Shown: positions 26,124 to 35,422, counted from the first letter of the stretch. The stretch is 64,000 nt of DNA from Capilliphycus robustus (GCF_034932365.1 NZ_JAYGHR010000071.1:44004-108003), one strand, 5' to 3'. The notes: generated by a model not told the origin, from the sequence alone. Numbers and translations: made by a program.

Positions 26124-26416
26124 AGGTATAATTGCATTGAGCAAATGTCATTGCTCTTGTAAACTGGAAGAGGGTAGAGCTTCATCGGTTATACTCGATG
26201 GCTTGACATCCGGTTAAAGGCTGCGACTTCCTGCTATCTCTGGTTATCAAAGCAGAGATGTTGCTAATATTATCTTTGAGCTTCAATCTCAACCCTTTAA
26301 TTTCCCTTTTGAAATTAAGGTTTCTTCCAGGCTTGATCTTCCTGGAAATTTAAAACTGTTTAAGAACACACTAACTCAACTGTTTAGTGTAAGGATTTTA
26401 CTGAGAAAAATCATCC

Positions 26417-27466
26417 ATGACCCTATCTATTGAAAGTCCAGAGAGTCTAAAATCGACTCAGAACCCGTCCGATTTGCGCTTGAGAGATATTATAAAAACT
26501 CTACCTCGTGAAGTTTTCATCAAAAACAAACGCAAGGCCTGGACTGTAGTTATTATCAATGTTAGTCTTGTGATTTTAGGCTACATTGCGATCGCGTTAT
26601 CTCCCTGGTTTTTACTTCCCATAGCTTGGATTTTTACCGGAACTGCATTAACCGGTTTTTTTGTGATTGGCCATGACTGTGGTCATCGTTCTTTTGCCAA
26701 TAGTCGCTGGGTCAATGACTTAGTGGGTCATCTGGTCTTCTTACCCCTAATTTACCCGTTTCATGGTTGGAGAATTGGCCACAATCACCACCACAAACAT
26801 ACCAATAAAATGGGTGAAGATAATGCTTGGCATCCTTGGACTGTTGAAGTCTATGAAAACTGTGACACAGCGACTCAATTCGTGTACCAATTAGGCCGAG
26901 GACGGGTATGGTGGATTGCTTCTATCTTACACTGGGCTAATGTCCATTTTTACTGGCCAGAATTTGAAGGCAAACAACGAGAACAGGTGAAGTTTTCAGC
27001 TTTAGTTGTGATTGGATTTGCTGCAATTGTCTTTCCAACTTTAATCGCAACCACAGGGATTTGGGGATTTGTTAAGTTTTGGTTGATGCCTTGGTTAGTC
27101 TACCATTTCTGGATGAGTACCTTTACTTTAGTTCACCACACTTTCCCCGATATTCCGTTTAGCCCTGCCGAAAAATGGCACGAAGCAATGGCTCAATTAT
27201 CTGGAAGTGTTCACTGCAATTATCCGGGTTGGGTAGAGTTTCTGTGTCACGATATTAACGTTCATGTTCCTCACCACATCTCTACTGCAATTCCTTCTTA
27301 TAACCTGCGAAAAGCCTACAGCAGTATTAAGGAAAATTGGGGAGAATATCTCTATCCTGAACAGAATTTCTCTTGGGAACTGATGAAGGAAATTACAGAT
27401 CAATGTCACTTGTATGACGAAGAAAACTGTTATAAATCCTTCAAGCAATATTACAGCAAAAACTAA
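26417..27466 (+). CDS. desA: Acyl-lipid delta-12 fatty acid desaturase
   Basis: The 349-residue membrane enzyme introduces a delta-12 double bond into oleoyl chains of glycerolipids in the membrane, using ferredoxin electrons. The three histidine boxes that bind the diiron centre are present: HDCGH at 86-90, HNHHHKH at 122-128 and HVPHH at 283-287. About four transmembrane helices lie at 43-80 and 195-240. Length and boxes fit cyanobacterial DesA rather than DesC (delta-9). A 290-bp AT-rich leader precedes the gene. In cyanobacteria desA is induced by cold through Hik33, a homologue of which is encoded at 53425 in this window. Confidence 0.95.
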   Translation: MTLSIESPESLKSTQNPSDLRLRDIIKTLPREVFIKNKRKAWTVVIINVSLVILGYIAIALSPWFLLPIAWIFTGTALTGFFVIGHDCGHRSFANSRWVNDLVGHLVFLPLIYPFHGWRIGHNHHHKHTNKMGEDNAWHPWTVEVYENCDTATQFVYQLGRGRVWWIASILHWANVHFYWPEFEGKQREQVKFSALVVIGFAAIVFPTLIATTGIWGFVKFWLMPWLVYHFWMSTFTLVHHTFPDIPFSPAEKWHEAMAQLSGSVHCNYPGWVEFLCHDINVHVPHHISTAIPSYNLRKAYSSIKENWGEYLYPEQNFSWELMKEITDQCHLYDEENCYKSFKQYYSKN

Positions 27467-27487
27467 GCTGATTGAAATTCAATTTTA

Positions 27488-27516
27488 GAGGCGTTCTCCC
27501 GGAACGTCTTTTTTTT
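27488..27516 (+). terminator. Intrinsic terminator of desA
   Basis: AGGCGTTC and GAACGTCT form an 8-bp stem (one G-U pair) around a 4-5 nt loop, followed immediately by eight T residues. It is 22 bp after the desA stop and is the most convincing Rho-independent terminator in the window. A similar stem at 36931-36953 lacks the T tract. Confidence 0.85.
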
Positions 27517-27523
27517 GTCAGAG

Positions 27524-27706
27524 TTAGATATCCTCGCTTAAAATAAACTTCATCGCTTGATTTAAAAGTTCTTCTGGATTAACAATTTGTTCTAATTCTG
27601 TCGGTTCATAGCGTCCTTCTTCAACTTCTAGAGAAGCTTTGTTAATGGCTTGTGAATAGGCTTTTTTATTTAAAAATTCCCAAAAATTGTGAGAATATGA
27701 TGCACC
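27524..27706 (-). pseudogene. Open in-frame 60-codon extension beyond the dprA stop
   Basis: Immediately after the dprA TAG, in the same frame, 60 further sense codons run to a TAA. The peptide is protein-like (HNFWEFLNKKAYSQAINKAS, YEPTELEQIVNPEELLN), rich in Glu, Lys and Leu, and has no good start codon of its own. It may be an amber-readthrough extension, the remains of a downstream gene fused by deletion, or chance. It is listed so that it is not lost; function unknown. Confidence 0.4.
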
Positions 27707-29059
27707 CTACATTGGTGATGAATTGATAAAATCTAATAAGTTTTTATCGGCAATAACATAAGTTTTTGCTGGATTTTTAAGCTTTTCAACTTTATTTTCT
27801 GCTACCGCTTTTTTTAACCATTCTCGCATTTGTCCGATTTGTACATCTAAACGTTCGGTGAGAGATTTATCATCTAACGGTTCTTGTAGATGTTTTAATA
27901 GAATTGGTAGAACCGCTTGATAAATTTCTTCAGCAGGAGAAACAGAACTAATTGGTTCTTCTAAAGTATTTGGTGCAGAAATAGATTCATTCTCTACTAA
28001 TTTTTCCGCAGTTTCAGCCGGATGTGTTTCTAAATTTACTTCTAAATTAGAGACATTTTCTGAGATTGTTTCTGCCTCTTTTTCTTCCTCAATAGTTTTC
28101 TCTATTAATTCTGGCGGTTTTGAGAGAAAATTATGTAAATAATCATTCCACTCAATCAGTTTAAACGCTCTTGCACCTTGCTCAACCAATTGTTGATTTC
28201 CTTCGGGAACATTGTCTTCCATTCTCACCCAAAGCGGAACATCTTTCATTTTTTCTAACGCTTCAATTGCACCCGCCCAAGTTCCACCTTTCCCCACAGA
28301 AGAACTAATAACTAAAGCATAATTGGCTAAAGCATAAATATATTTATTCCGTCCCATTGCATTCCCCACAGAAAAACCAGCGTTGGGATCGTAGGTAGAA
28401 ATTAAAGTTAGTTGACCCTCTCGAATACTGTCTCTATATTTGCCTAAAGTTGCAGCTTTGAGTAAACTATCTGCTAAGACACCGATGGCGTTTCCTCCGG
28501 CTTCTAATATCCCCAACATTGACGCTTGATCGACTCCTTTCGCTCCCCCGGAAATAATTTGAATTTCCTCTTTCGCACAAATTCGAGCAATTTGCTGAGT
28601 ATATTCTACCGCTTCTTCGTCAATATCTCGCGAACCAACGACGGCTAATCCTCCTTTAGAAAGTAATTCTATCTCACCCACACCATAAAGAATTGCTGGG
28701 GCTGAATGTTTTAATCTTTGCTTGAGAAATCGAGGATATTCCGCATCACCCCGACCTAAAATCCAGACTCCTTGATTCGTCCATTGTTCGATAGCAAAAG
28801 CGTACTTTGCACCCCGTTCGAGTAAGCTTTCAATTCGGGTCGGATCGAGTTTTTCGCTGGCTAAATTTTTCAGGTCTGTTGGCTGATTTGGAGTTAATAA
28901 ATCTTGAGGTCGCATCTGATTTTTATGCAACCATTTGGCTAATATATTATACTCTTTCAGGGTTAAGGGTTGAGGTTCAGCTTGTCGATTTTCTCCAAAA
29001 CTTCCACAGAGTAATAAGATGGCTTGAGTATCAGCAGAAACCGTAAAATTCATCATCAT
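27707..29059 (-). CDS. DprA/Smf-like SLOG-domain protein
   Basis: The 450-residue protein has an N-terminal helical region, the DprA Rossmann (SLOG) domain at about residues 95-310, and a C-terminal winged-helix at about 375-445. Between the last two is an acidic linker rich in Glu (about 315-370). Key loops are AVVGSRDIDEEA (140-150), ISGGAKGVDQASM (169-181) and GKGGTWAGAIEALEK. Classical DprA loads RecA on transforming DNA; here the divergent sequence and the direct coupling to a RecQ-PRTase gene suggest a specialised module. Three ATG codons follow the RecQ stop with no gap. The gene ends in TAG, and an open frame continues beyond it. Confidence 0.88.
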   Translation of the reverse strand: MMMNFTVSADTQAILLLCGSFGENRQAEPQPLTLKEYNILAKWLHKNQMRPQDLLTPNQPTDLKNLASEKLDPTRIESLLERGAKYAFAIEQWTNQGVWILGRGDAEYPRFLKQRLKHSAPAILYGVGEIELLSKGGLAVVGSRDIDEEAVEYTQQIARICAKEEIQIISGGAKGVDQASMLGILEAGGNAIGVLADSLLKAATLGKYRDSIREGQLTLISTYDPNAGFSVGNAMGRNKYIYALANYALVISSSVGKGGTWAGAIEALEKMKDVPLWVRMEDNVPEGNQQLVEQGARAFKLIEWNDYLHNFLSKPPELIEKTIEEEKEAETISENVSNLEVNLETHPAETAEKLVENESISAPNTLEEPISSVSPAEEIYQAVLPILLKHLQEPLDDKSLTERLDVQIGQMREWLKKAVAENKVEKLKNPAKTYVIADKNLLDFINSSPM

Positions 29060-31159
29060 TTAATCACTTGTAAAGCCTAAAGAATTCTGAGTCAAAGCAA
29101 TCGGAAAAACGTTTCCACTTCCGGCTTGACGTAAAACAGCAGCAACGACTGTAAATGTCCAGCGAGAATCAACAAAATCATCCACTAAAAAAACCGATCC
29201 TTTCATTCCTTCCCAACTTTCAACTACAAACACACCATCTAAATTATGAGCTTGTTGATAGCTGTTACTCATGGTTTTTTGAGGTTGATTTTGACGAACT
29301 TTTTTCACCACCGGAACAAACGGTAATTCTAATTGATTGGCGAGTCGTTGGGCGAAGTTTGGAACTAATTCAGGACGTTTTAGGGAAGGTACACAAGTCA
29401 CCCAACTCGGAAAAGGTTGAGGCTTCCAGCGTTGAATCATTTCCACCATGCCTTGTACTAAAGTATCACTAAAGTTGCCATCTTCATACTTTCCTTTTTT
29501 TACCAATTCTCCCCATCCCGCATCCCCCCAGAGAGATAATGATCGACCTTCTTCTGCCTTTAAATGTTTTTGAATGTTACCAGAAAAACCGTAAGTTTGC
29601 AAGGCTTGTGGAGTCCATTGTTTGCGAGGTGAAATAATTTGATCACTGCGGCGAAGATATTGAATAGCTTGATTAATTCGCTCTGTTGAACAGGTGATCG
29701 GAAGTAAAGGTTTCCCCAAACAAACCGCACATTTACCGCAAGGAACACAGTTAGGATCATCAAGAGCATGGGCGAGAAATTGCATTAAACAATGTTGAGT
29801 TTCCATATAGTCTCGCATCTGTTCTTGTTCTTGATAACGAATTTCAGTTAATTGTTGAATCTTTTTTAAATCCGGTTGATAAATTACAGGTGTAGCAAAC
29901 CATTTAGAACCTCGTTTAGTGACGGGAGTTGGAGATTCCAGCGATAACAGTTTTAAGACTTTGGTAATTTGACCTTGAGAGAGGTTTAAATACTGCTGAA
30001 TCTGAGGAATTGATAACCCTTCTTCGGCTTTATTTAGACTGTCTAAAACTTGTTGAGTATGAGCTTCTGGGGGGAAAGCGGTTTGAATAAAATAGTTGGT
30101 GATTTCTTCGTCTTCTTCCCCACTTAATAAAATACCATAGGCTGATTGCACCGCTCGTCCGGCTCGTCCAACTTGTTGATAATAATGAATGACTGAACCG
30201 GGACGTTGATAGTGAATTACAAACCCCAAATCGGGCTTATCAAAACCCATTCCTAATGCTGTGGTTGCAACTAATGCTTTGAGTTGATTATTCAACAGTT
30301 GATCTTCAAGCATTTCTCGGTTTTCTTGAACATCAGCATGGTAAGGTTTAGCATGAATTCCATTTTGTTGTAACCAATCAGCAATTCGTTCTGTATCTTT
30401 GACTGTTAACGCATAAATTATACCACTTCCCGGTAAATTAGGGAGGTTTTCAACTAACCATGCTAAACGTTCAGCAGGACTCGAAAGTTTAATATTTTGA
30501 AGCTTTAAACTTGAACGAGTTAAATTTCCTTTAAATAGCACCATATCCTCACCCAATTGAGCAACAATATCACGCACTACTCGATTATTTGCGGTGGCGG
30601 TTGTGGCTAAAGCGGGAATATTGCGGGGTAAGGCTTGTAACACTCGAACTATGCGGCGATAATCGGGACGAAAATCATGTCCCCAGTCCGATATACAATG
30701 GGCTTCATCAACAACAAATAATCCAATTCTTTGGGAAATTTGGGAGAGAACCGTGTTTTGAAATTCTTCATTTGCCAATCGTTCGGGAGAGATTAATAAA
30801 AGGTCAATTTCTCCATTAATTAATTGACTGCTAACAGCTTCCCAGTCTTCGGTATTACTAGAATTAATCGTTGCAGCTTTAACGCCAATTCGTTCGGCAG
30901 CTACAATTTGATTTCGCATTAAGGCTAACAACGGTGATATTAATAATGTCGGCCCGCTTCCTTGTTCTCTAAAAAGACGAGTTGTGAGAAAATAAACTAA
31001 ACTTTTCCCCCATCCTGTCCGTTGTACGACTAACAATTGAGAGCGATTTTCTACTAATTCTGCGATCGCTTCCCACTGTCCAGAGCGAAAATTTGCATCA
31101 GGATTATTCAGGGCTTGACGTAATAGCAATAAAGCCCGATCTTTCAAAGCGTTATTCAT
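29060..31159 (-). CDS. RecQ-type helicase fused to a phosphoribosyltransferase-like domain
   Basis: The 699-residue protein is an SF2 RecQ helicase. Walker A is atypical, VQRTGWGKS (45-53) rather than PTGGGKS; DEAH is at 151-154, and QQVGRAGR at 328-335 is motif VI. A zinc cluster with C471-x2-C474-x2-C477-x2-C480 follows. Beyond it, residues about 580-699 form a PRTase-like domain resembling ComFC, with the PRPP loop VFLVDDFVDSRWT at 656-668. Canonical RecQ ends with RQC and HRDC domains instead. It is directly upstream of the DprA-like gene with no spacer, so the two are translationally coupled. The combination points to DNA processing or nucleotide-sensing defence rather than housekeeping RecQ. 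Confidence 0.92.
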   Translation of the reverse strand: MNNALKDRALLLLRQALNNPDANFRSGQWEAIAELVENRSQLLVVQRTGWGKSLVYFLTTRLFREQGSGPTLLISPLLALMRNQIVAAERIGVKAATINSSNTEDWEAVSSQLINGEIDLLLISPERLANEEFQNTVLSQISQRIGLFVVDEAHCISDWGHDFRPDYRRIVRVLQALPRNIPALATTATANNRVVRDIVAQLGEDMVLFKGNLTRSSLKLQNIKLSSPAERLAWLVENLPNLPGSGIIYALTVKDTERIADWLQQNGIHAKPYHADVQENREMLEDQLLNNQLKALVATTALGMGFDKPDLGFVIHYQRPGSVIHYYQQVGRAGRAVQSAYGILLSGEEDEEITNYFIQTAFPPEAHTQQVLDSLNKAEEGLSIPQIQQYLNLSQGQITKVLKLLSLESPTPVTKRGSKWFATPVIYQPDLKKIQQLTEIRYQEQEQMRDYMETQHCLMQFLAHALDDPNCVPCGKCAVCLGKPLLPITCSTERINQAIQYLRRSDQIISPRKQWTPQALQTYGFSGNIQKHLKAEEGRSLSLWGDAGWGELVKKGKYEDGNFSDTLVQGMVEMIQRWKPQPFPSWVTCVPSLKRPELVPNFAQRLANQLELPFVPVVKKVRQNQPQKTMSNSYQQAHNLDGVFVVESWEGMKGSVFLVDDFVDSRWTFTVVAAVLRQAGSGNVFPIALTQNSLGFTSD

Positions 31160-31809
31160 TTTTAATGCACACTGATTCGTTAATTTGGCGATATTATTCT
31201 ATTTTGAATGGTGTTTTTAGTTCAGACAAAGTTTCTTAAAAAATCTTAATTTTAGGGTAAATTATACCAACTAAAATTGAAATGAAACCCCGTTATATAG
31301 ATTGTTAAATAATAGTATAGCGAGTTCTGTATAGGCGGGTTGTAGAAGCGGGTTGTAGAAGCGGGTTGTAGAAGCGGGTTGTAGGGGCGGGTTCGAGTTA
31401 AGCTAGAATTCTAACAGAAAACTGTTATAAACCCGCCCCATCCCCACAATTCCACCCAAAAATTACCAGAAAAGCGTGTTGTAGAAGCGAGTTGTAGGGG
31501 CGGTTTGTAGGGGCGGGTTCGAGTTAAGCTAGAATTCTAACAGAAAACTGTTATAAACCCGCCCCATCCCCACTAGAATTCTAACAGAAAACTATTATAA
31601 ACCCGCCCCATCCCCACAATTTAACCCAAAAATAACCCGAAAATTATTGATAGGTTGGGGGCGGGTTTATTCAGGTTTTTTCTAGGTCATAAACATTAAC
31701 GCGAACCCGCCCCTACAAATGGTGGGAATTATTGATAGGTTGGGGGCGGGTTTATTCAGGTTTTTTCTAGGTGATAAACATTAACGCGAACCCGCCCCGA
31801 CAAACGTTT
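31160..31809. repeat. Cluster of GC-terminal palindromes and 13-bp tandem repeats
   Basis: No gene is supported in this 650-bp interval. From about 31325 it is a composite of the GTAGGGGCGGGTT palindrome family. Three 13-bp units GCGGGTTGTAGAA start at 31335, 31348 and 31361. A palindrome with CGAGTTAAGCTAGAATTC is then present twice, at about 31380-31452 and 31496-31573, with a partial third from 31574. A second type with ATTGATAGGTTGGGGGCGGG is also present twice, at about 31645-31715 and 31730-31800. Nested duplication of the units is evident. The 160 bp upstream are AT-rich and must hold the recQ promoter. Confidence 0.85.
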
Positions 31810-33702
31810 TTACTGTCCCCACCACAATTTAATCGTGTTGTCACAACTCCCACTGGCTAAGGTTCGACCATCGGGACTGAAAGCGACAGACCAGACCTTA
31901 TGTGAATGTCCGGTGAGCGTGGCAATTTCCCGTTGAGTCCGCACATCCCACAATTTGATCGTGTAGTCATTACACCCACTGGCTAGGGTTCGACCATCGG
32001 GACTGAAGGCGACAGATATGACACTATCTGAATCTCCGGTGAGAGTAGCAATTTCCCGTCGGGTCTGCACATCCCACAATTTGATCGTGTAGTCATTACA
32101 CCCACTGGCTAAGGTTCGACCATCGGGACCGAAAGCTACAGACAAGACATAATTAGAATGTCCGGTGAGCGTGGCAATTTCCCGTTGAGTCTGCACATCC
32201 CACAATTTGATCGTGTAGTCATCACTCCCACTGGCTAGGGTTCGACCATCCCGACTGAAGGCTACAGACTCGACCCCCTTTGAATGTCCGGTGAGCGTGG
32301 CAATTTCCCGTTGAGTCTGCACATCCCATAATTTGATCATGTTGTTAGAACTCCCACTGGCTAAGGTTCGACCGTCGGGACTGAAGGCTACAGACCCGAT
32401 CCAACTTAAATCTCCGGCGAGAGTGGCAATTTCCCGTTGAGTCTGCACATCCCACAATTTGATCGTGTTGTCATAACTCCCACTGGCTAGGGTTCGACTA
32501 TCGGGACTGAAAGCTACAGACGAGACATTATCTGAATGTCCGGTGAGAGTGGCAATTTCCCGTTGAGTCTGCACATCCCACAATTTGATCGTGGTGTCAC
32601 AACTCCCACTGGCTAAGGTTCGACCATCGGGACTGAAAGCTACAGACCAGACAACATTTGAATGTCCGGTTAAAGTCGTGATTAAAGTAGGATTTTGCCA
32701 ATATATCGGGGAAGTTTGAACAGGTTTTGGTCGAGGAGAAACTGGAGATTTATTTTTTAATGCTGAAATCGGGGAAGTTTTAACAGGTTTTGGTCGAGGA
32801 TAAACTGGAGATTGATTTTTCAACGCTTGTAAAACTTCTGCAACGGACGAAAAACGATTTTCAATATTTTCTTGTAACAGCTTATCTAAAATTTTCCCCA
32901 ATTCTTGACTCACCGAACCCTTTAAAGACGTTCGCCAGTTTCCCGTCCAACTGTAACCTTGTCTGACGAATAATTCGTAGGGATGTACATCGGTTAGCAG
33001 GTGAAAACAGGTTGCTCCCAAACTAAATAAATCACTCGCAGGATAAGCTTCGCCCCCTAACATTTGTTCGATGGGTGCATAACCGAACGCTCCGATTTGA
33101 GTCCCGATTTGAGTTGATAACACGGTTTTTGATAACTCTTTGGCAACCCCAAAATCGAGCAGAACAAACTGACCATCCTCCCGACGCTGGATAATATTTT
33201 CGGGTTTAATATCCCGGTGAATGACGTTTTTTTGATGGATAAACTCAATCACGGGTAATAAACTGAGTAACAGGTCTTTAACTTGCTGTTCGCTCCAAAC
33301 GCCTTGCTGTTCTAAAAGTTCTGATAAGTTCTCGCCTTCAATATATTCTTGAACTAAATAAAGCTGGTTTGTGTCGTCAAAATAGGCGGATAATGTGGGA
33401 ATTTGGTCATGTTTTCCCAGTTGTTGGAGTTGTCGGGCTTCCCGTTCAAAGAGTTCGATTGCTTTTTGTAATGCTGCGGTTCCCTGCACGCTCGGCACAA
33501 ACTGTTTAACCACACAATATTCTTTTAGTTTATCATTATCTTCTGCCAAATACGTTCGACCAAATCCCCCCTGTCCCAACAGTTTAATGATGCGAAACCG
33601 CCCCCGCAGCAGGTCGGGGATTTTCACCCCGCAAGCCTGACAGTAAATTACGTTATCGGGGTTTTGCGGCTTAGGACATTGGGGGTTGATGCAGCATTTC
33701 AT
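31810..33702 (-). CDS. Ser/Thr protein kinase with seven C-terminal WD40 repeats
   Basis: The 630-residue protein begins with a small zinc ribbon (Cys3/4/9 and Cys21/24), then a Hanks-type kinase domain at about 35-300. The kinase has the glycine loop GQGGFG (43-48), Lys66, HRDIKPEN (162-169) and DFG (183-185), so it should be active. After a Pro-rich linker with a duplicated SPVxPRPKPV motif, seven 42-residue WD40 repeats fill about 335-630, closing a propeller. There is no transmembrane segment. The propeller likely selects partners. The nucleotide repeats are highly similar, indicating recent amplification or homogenisation; repeat 3 has lost the GH dipeptide (AGDLSWIGS). Cellular target unknown. 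Confidence 0.94.
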   Translation of the reverse strand: MKCCINPQCPKPQNPDNVIYCQACGVKIPDLLRGRFRIIKLLGQGGFGRTYLAEDNDKLKEYCVVKQFVPSVQGTAALQKAIELFEREARQLQQLGKHDQIPTLSAYFDDTNQLYLVQEYIEGENLSELLEQQGVWSEQQVKDLLLSLLPVIEFIHQKNVIHRDIKPENIIQRREDGQFVLLDFGVAKELSKTVLSTQIGTQIGAFGYAPIEQMLGGEAYPASDLFSLGATCFHLLTDVHPYELFVRQGYSWTGNWRTSLKGSVSQELGKILDKLLQENIENRFSSVAEVLQALKNQSPVYPRPKPVKTSPISALKNKSPVSPRPKPVQTSPIYWQNPTLITTLTGHSNVVWSVAFSPDGRTLASGSCDTTIKLWDVQTQREIATLTGHSDNVSSVAFSPDSRTLASGSYDNTIKLWDVQTQREIATLAGDLSWIGSVAFSPDGRTLASGSSNNMIKLWDVQTQREIATLTGHSKGVESVAFSRDGRTLASGSDDYTIKLWDVQTQREIATLTGHSNYVLSVAFGPDGRTLASGCNDYTIKLWDVQTRREIATLTGDSDSVISVAFSPDGRTLASGCNDYTIKLWDVRTQREIATLTGHSHKVWSVAFSPDGRTLASGSCDNTIKLWWGQ

Positions 33703-33812
33703 GGTTTGGAAGAATGATTATTTATTTCTATTTTGCCCGAATTTTCTGAAAATTAACCCTTTTGCGTTCATTGAATATTATACCCCAAATTGGGCGGTTT
33801 TATTGGCCAATA

Positions 33813-33844
33813 AAAACCCGGTTTCTTGAAGAAACCGGGTTTTT
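33813..33844. repeat. Perfect 13-bp-stem hairpin (AAACCCGGTTTC family)
   Basis: AAAACCCGGTTTC and GAAACCGGGTTTT flank the 5-nt loop TTGAA. Another half copy follows at about 33859-33877. It lies between two divergent genes, so it is not needed as a terminator for either, which argues that the family is a dispersed repeat. Related hairpins are at 5697-5726 and 46142-46174. Confidence 0.8.
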
Positions 33845-33946
33845 GTAACTTCTGCGAAACCGGGTTTTTGGGATAAAGCAGGTTTTTGGGATGTATTGCT
33901 GTTAAAATAATACAATTACTAAAACACTGTATCAATACACAAATCA

Positions 33947-35422
33947 ATGCTAACCCAAGACAAACAACAAAAACACAATTGGAAACCGATTATTAAACAA
34001 TTTGAAGCAATAGTCGGAAAACGGGGCGTGGTTCAACGCAAGGAAGAATTATTAGTTTATGAATGCGATGGACTCACCAGTTATCGCCAACGTCCCGCTT
34101 TAGTTGTCTTACCTCGAAGCACTGAAGAAGTCGCCGAAGCCGTGAAAATATGCGATCGCTATAATCTTCCTTGGGTGGCGAGAGGGGCGGGAACGGGCTT
34201 ATCTGGAGGCGCTTTACCCGTCGAAGATTGTGTTTTAATTGTCACGGCGTTGATGCGAAAAATCCTAAATGTTGACCTCGAAAATCAACGAGTTGTCGTA
34301 CAACCGGGGGTCATTAATAATTGGGTAACGCAAACCGTTAGCGGGGCGGGATTTTATTATGCACCCGATCCTTCCAGTCAAATTATTTGTTCAATTGGCG
34401 GAAATGTTGCGGAAAATTCTGGGGGAGTTCACTGTTTGAAATATGGGGTAACAACCAATCATGTTTTAGGCTTAAAAATTGTCACGCCTGAAGGTGAAAT
34501 TGTTGATATAGGCGGGGAAGTTCCCGAAATGCCGGGATATGATTTAACAGGTTTATTTGTGGGTTCGGAAGGAACGTTAGGAATAGCCACAGAAATCACG
34601 TTAAGAATTCTCAAAGCCCCAGAAAATATTTGTGTTTTATTGGCAGATTTCCCCACCATAGAAGCGGCAGGGGCGTCGGTTTCTGATATTATTAGTGCGG
34701 GGATTATTCCAGGGGGAATGGAAATCATGGATAATCTCAGTATTAATGCGGTTGAAGATGTTGTGAATACGGGGCTTTATCCGCGAGATGCCGGGGCGAT
34801 TTTGTTAGTTGAAGTTGACGGTTTAGAAGTCGAAGTCGCGGAAAATAAACAACGAGTTGCGGAGATTTGTAAAAACAACGGGGCGCGTAATATTACAGTA
34901 GCTTCTGACCCAGAAAAACGCCAAAAAATTTGGAAAGGACGGAAAGCAGCGTTTGCAGCAGCAGGTCATGTTAGCCCGGATTATTATGTGCAGGATGGGG
35001 TAATTCCGCGTACTCAAATGGTTTATGTTTTGAAAGAAATTGAGGCTTTGAGTGAGAAATATGGTTATCGAATTGCTAACGTATTTCATGCGGGAGATGG
35101 CAACCTTCACCCGTTGATTTTGTATGATAATTCTGTTAAAGGGGCGTTAGAAGTTGTTGAAGAAATTGGCGGAGAAATTCTCAAGATTTGTGTGAAAGTT
35201 GGGGGAAGTCTTTCGGGGGAACATGGCATAGGTTCGGACAAGAGTTGTTATATGCCGGAAATGTTTAATGAAACGGATTTAGAAACGATGAAATGGGTGC
35301 GAGAGGTGTTTAATTCTAAGGGTTTAGCTAACCCCGGAAAGCTATTTCCTACGCCTCGAACCTGTGGAGAATCTGCGAAAGTTCAGAATGTGAAACAGTT
35401 TGAAGGGGCTGAGGTTTATTAA
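33947..35422 (+). CDS. glcD: Glycolate dehydrogenase subunit GlcD (FAD-linked oxidase)
   Basis: The 491-residue flavoprotein has the FAD-binding PCMH domain (WVARGAGTGLSGGALPVED, FVGSEGTLGIATEITLRI) and the C-terminal FAD-oxidase cap with the conserved histidines in ANVFHAGDGNLHPLI and SLSGEHGIGSDK. GlcD oxidises glycolate (or D-lactate) to glyoxylate in the photorespiratory pathway and passes electrons to the quinone or iron-sulfur partner. Neither glcE nor glcF is adjacent, as is common in cyanobacteria. It is divergent from the kinase gene. D-lactate or other 2-hydroxyacid specificity cannot be excluded. Confidence 0.9.
   Translation: MLTQDKQQKHNWKPIIKQFEAIVGKRGVVQRKEELLVYECDGLTSYRQRPALVVLPRSTEEVAEAVKICDRYNLPWVARGAGTGLSGGALPVEDCVLIVTALMRKILNVDLENQRVVVQPGVINNWVTQTVSGAGFYYAPDPSSQIICSIGGNVAENSGGVHCLKYGVTTNHVLGLKIVTPEGEIVDIGGEVPEMPGYDLTGLFVGSEGTLGIATEITLRILKAPENICVLLADFPTIEAAGASVSDIISAGIIPGGMEIMDNLSINAVEDVVNTGLYPRDAGAILLVEVDGLEVEVAENKQRVAEICKNNGARNITVASDPEKRQKIWKGRKAAFAAAGHVSPDYYVQDGVIPRTQMVYVLKEIEALSEKYGYRIANVFHAGDGNLHPLILYDNSVKGALEVVEEIGGEILKICVKVGGSLSGEHGIGSDKSCYMPEMFNETDLETMKWVREVFNSKGLANPGKLFPTPRTCGESAKVQNVKQFEGAEVY

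Noticed and set aside
31335..31386. Possible short CRISPR or centromere-like iterons
   Set aside because: The 13-bp units are contiguous copies of one arm of the dispersed palindrome, without spacers or replication/partition genes nearby.
31386..31400. TGTTCGA-like T-loop that might mark a tRNA
   Set aside because: GGGTTCGAG there belongs to the palindrome repeat; no cloverleaf could be drawn, and no other tRNA-like sequence was found in the window.
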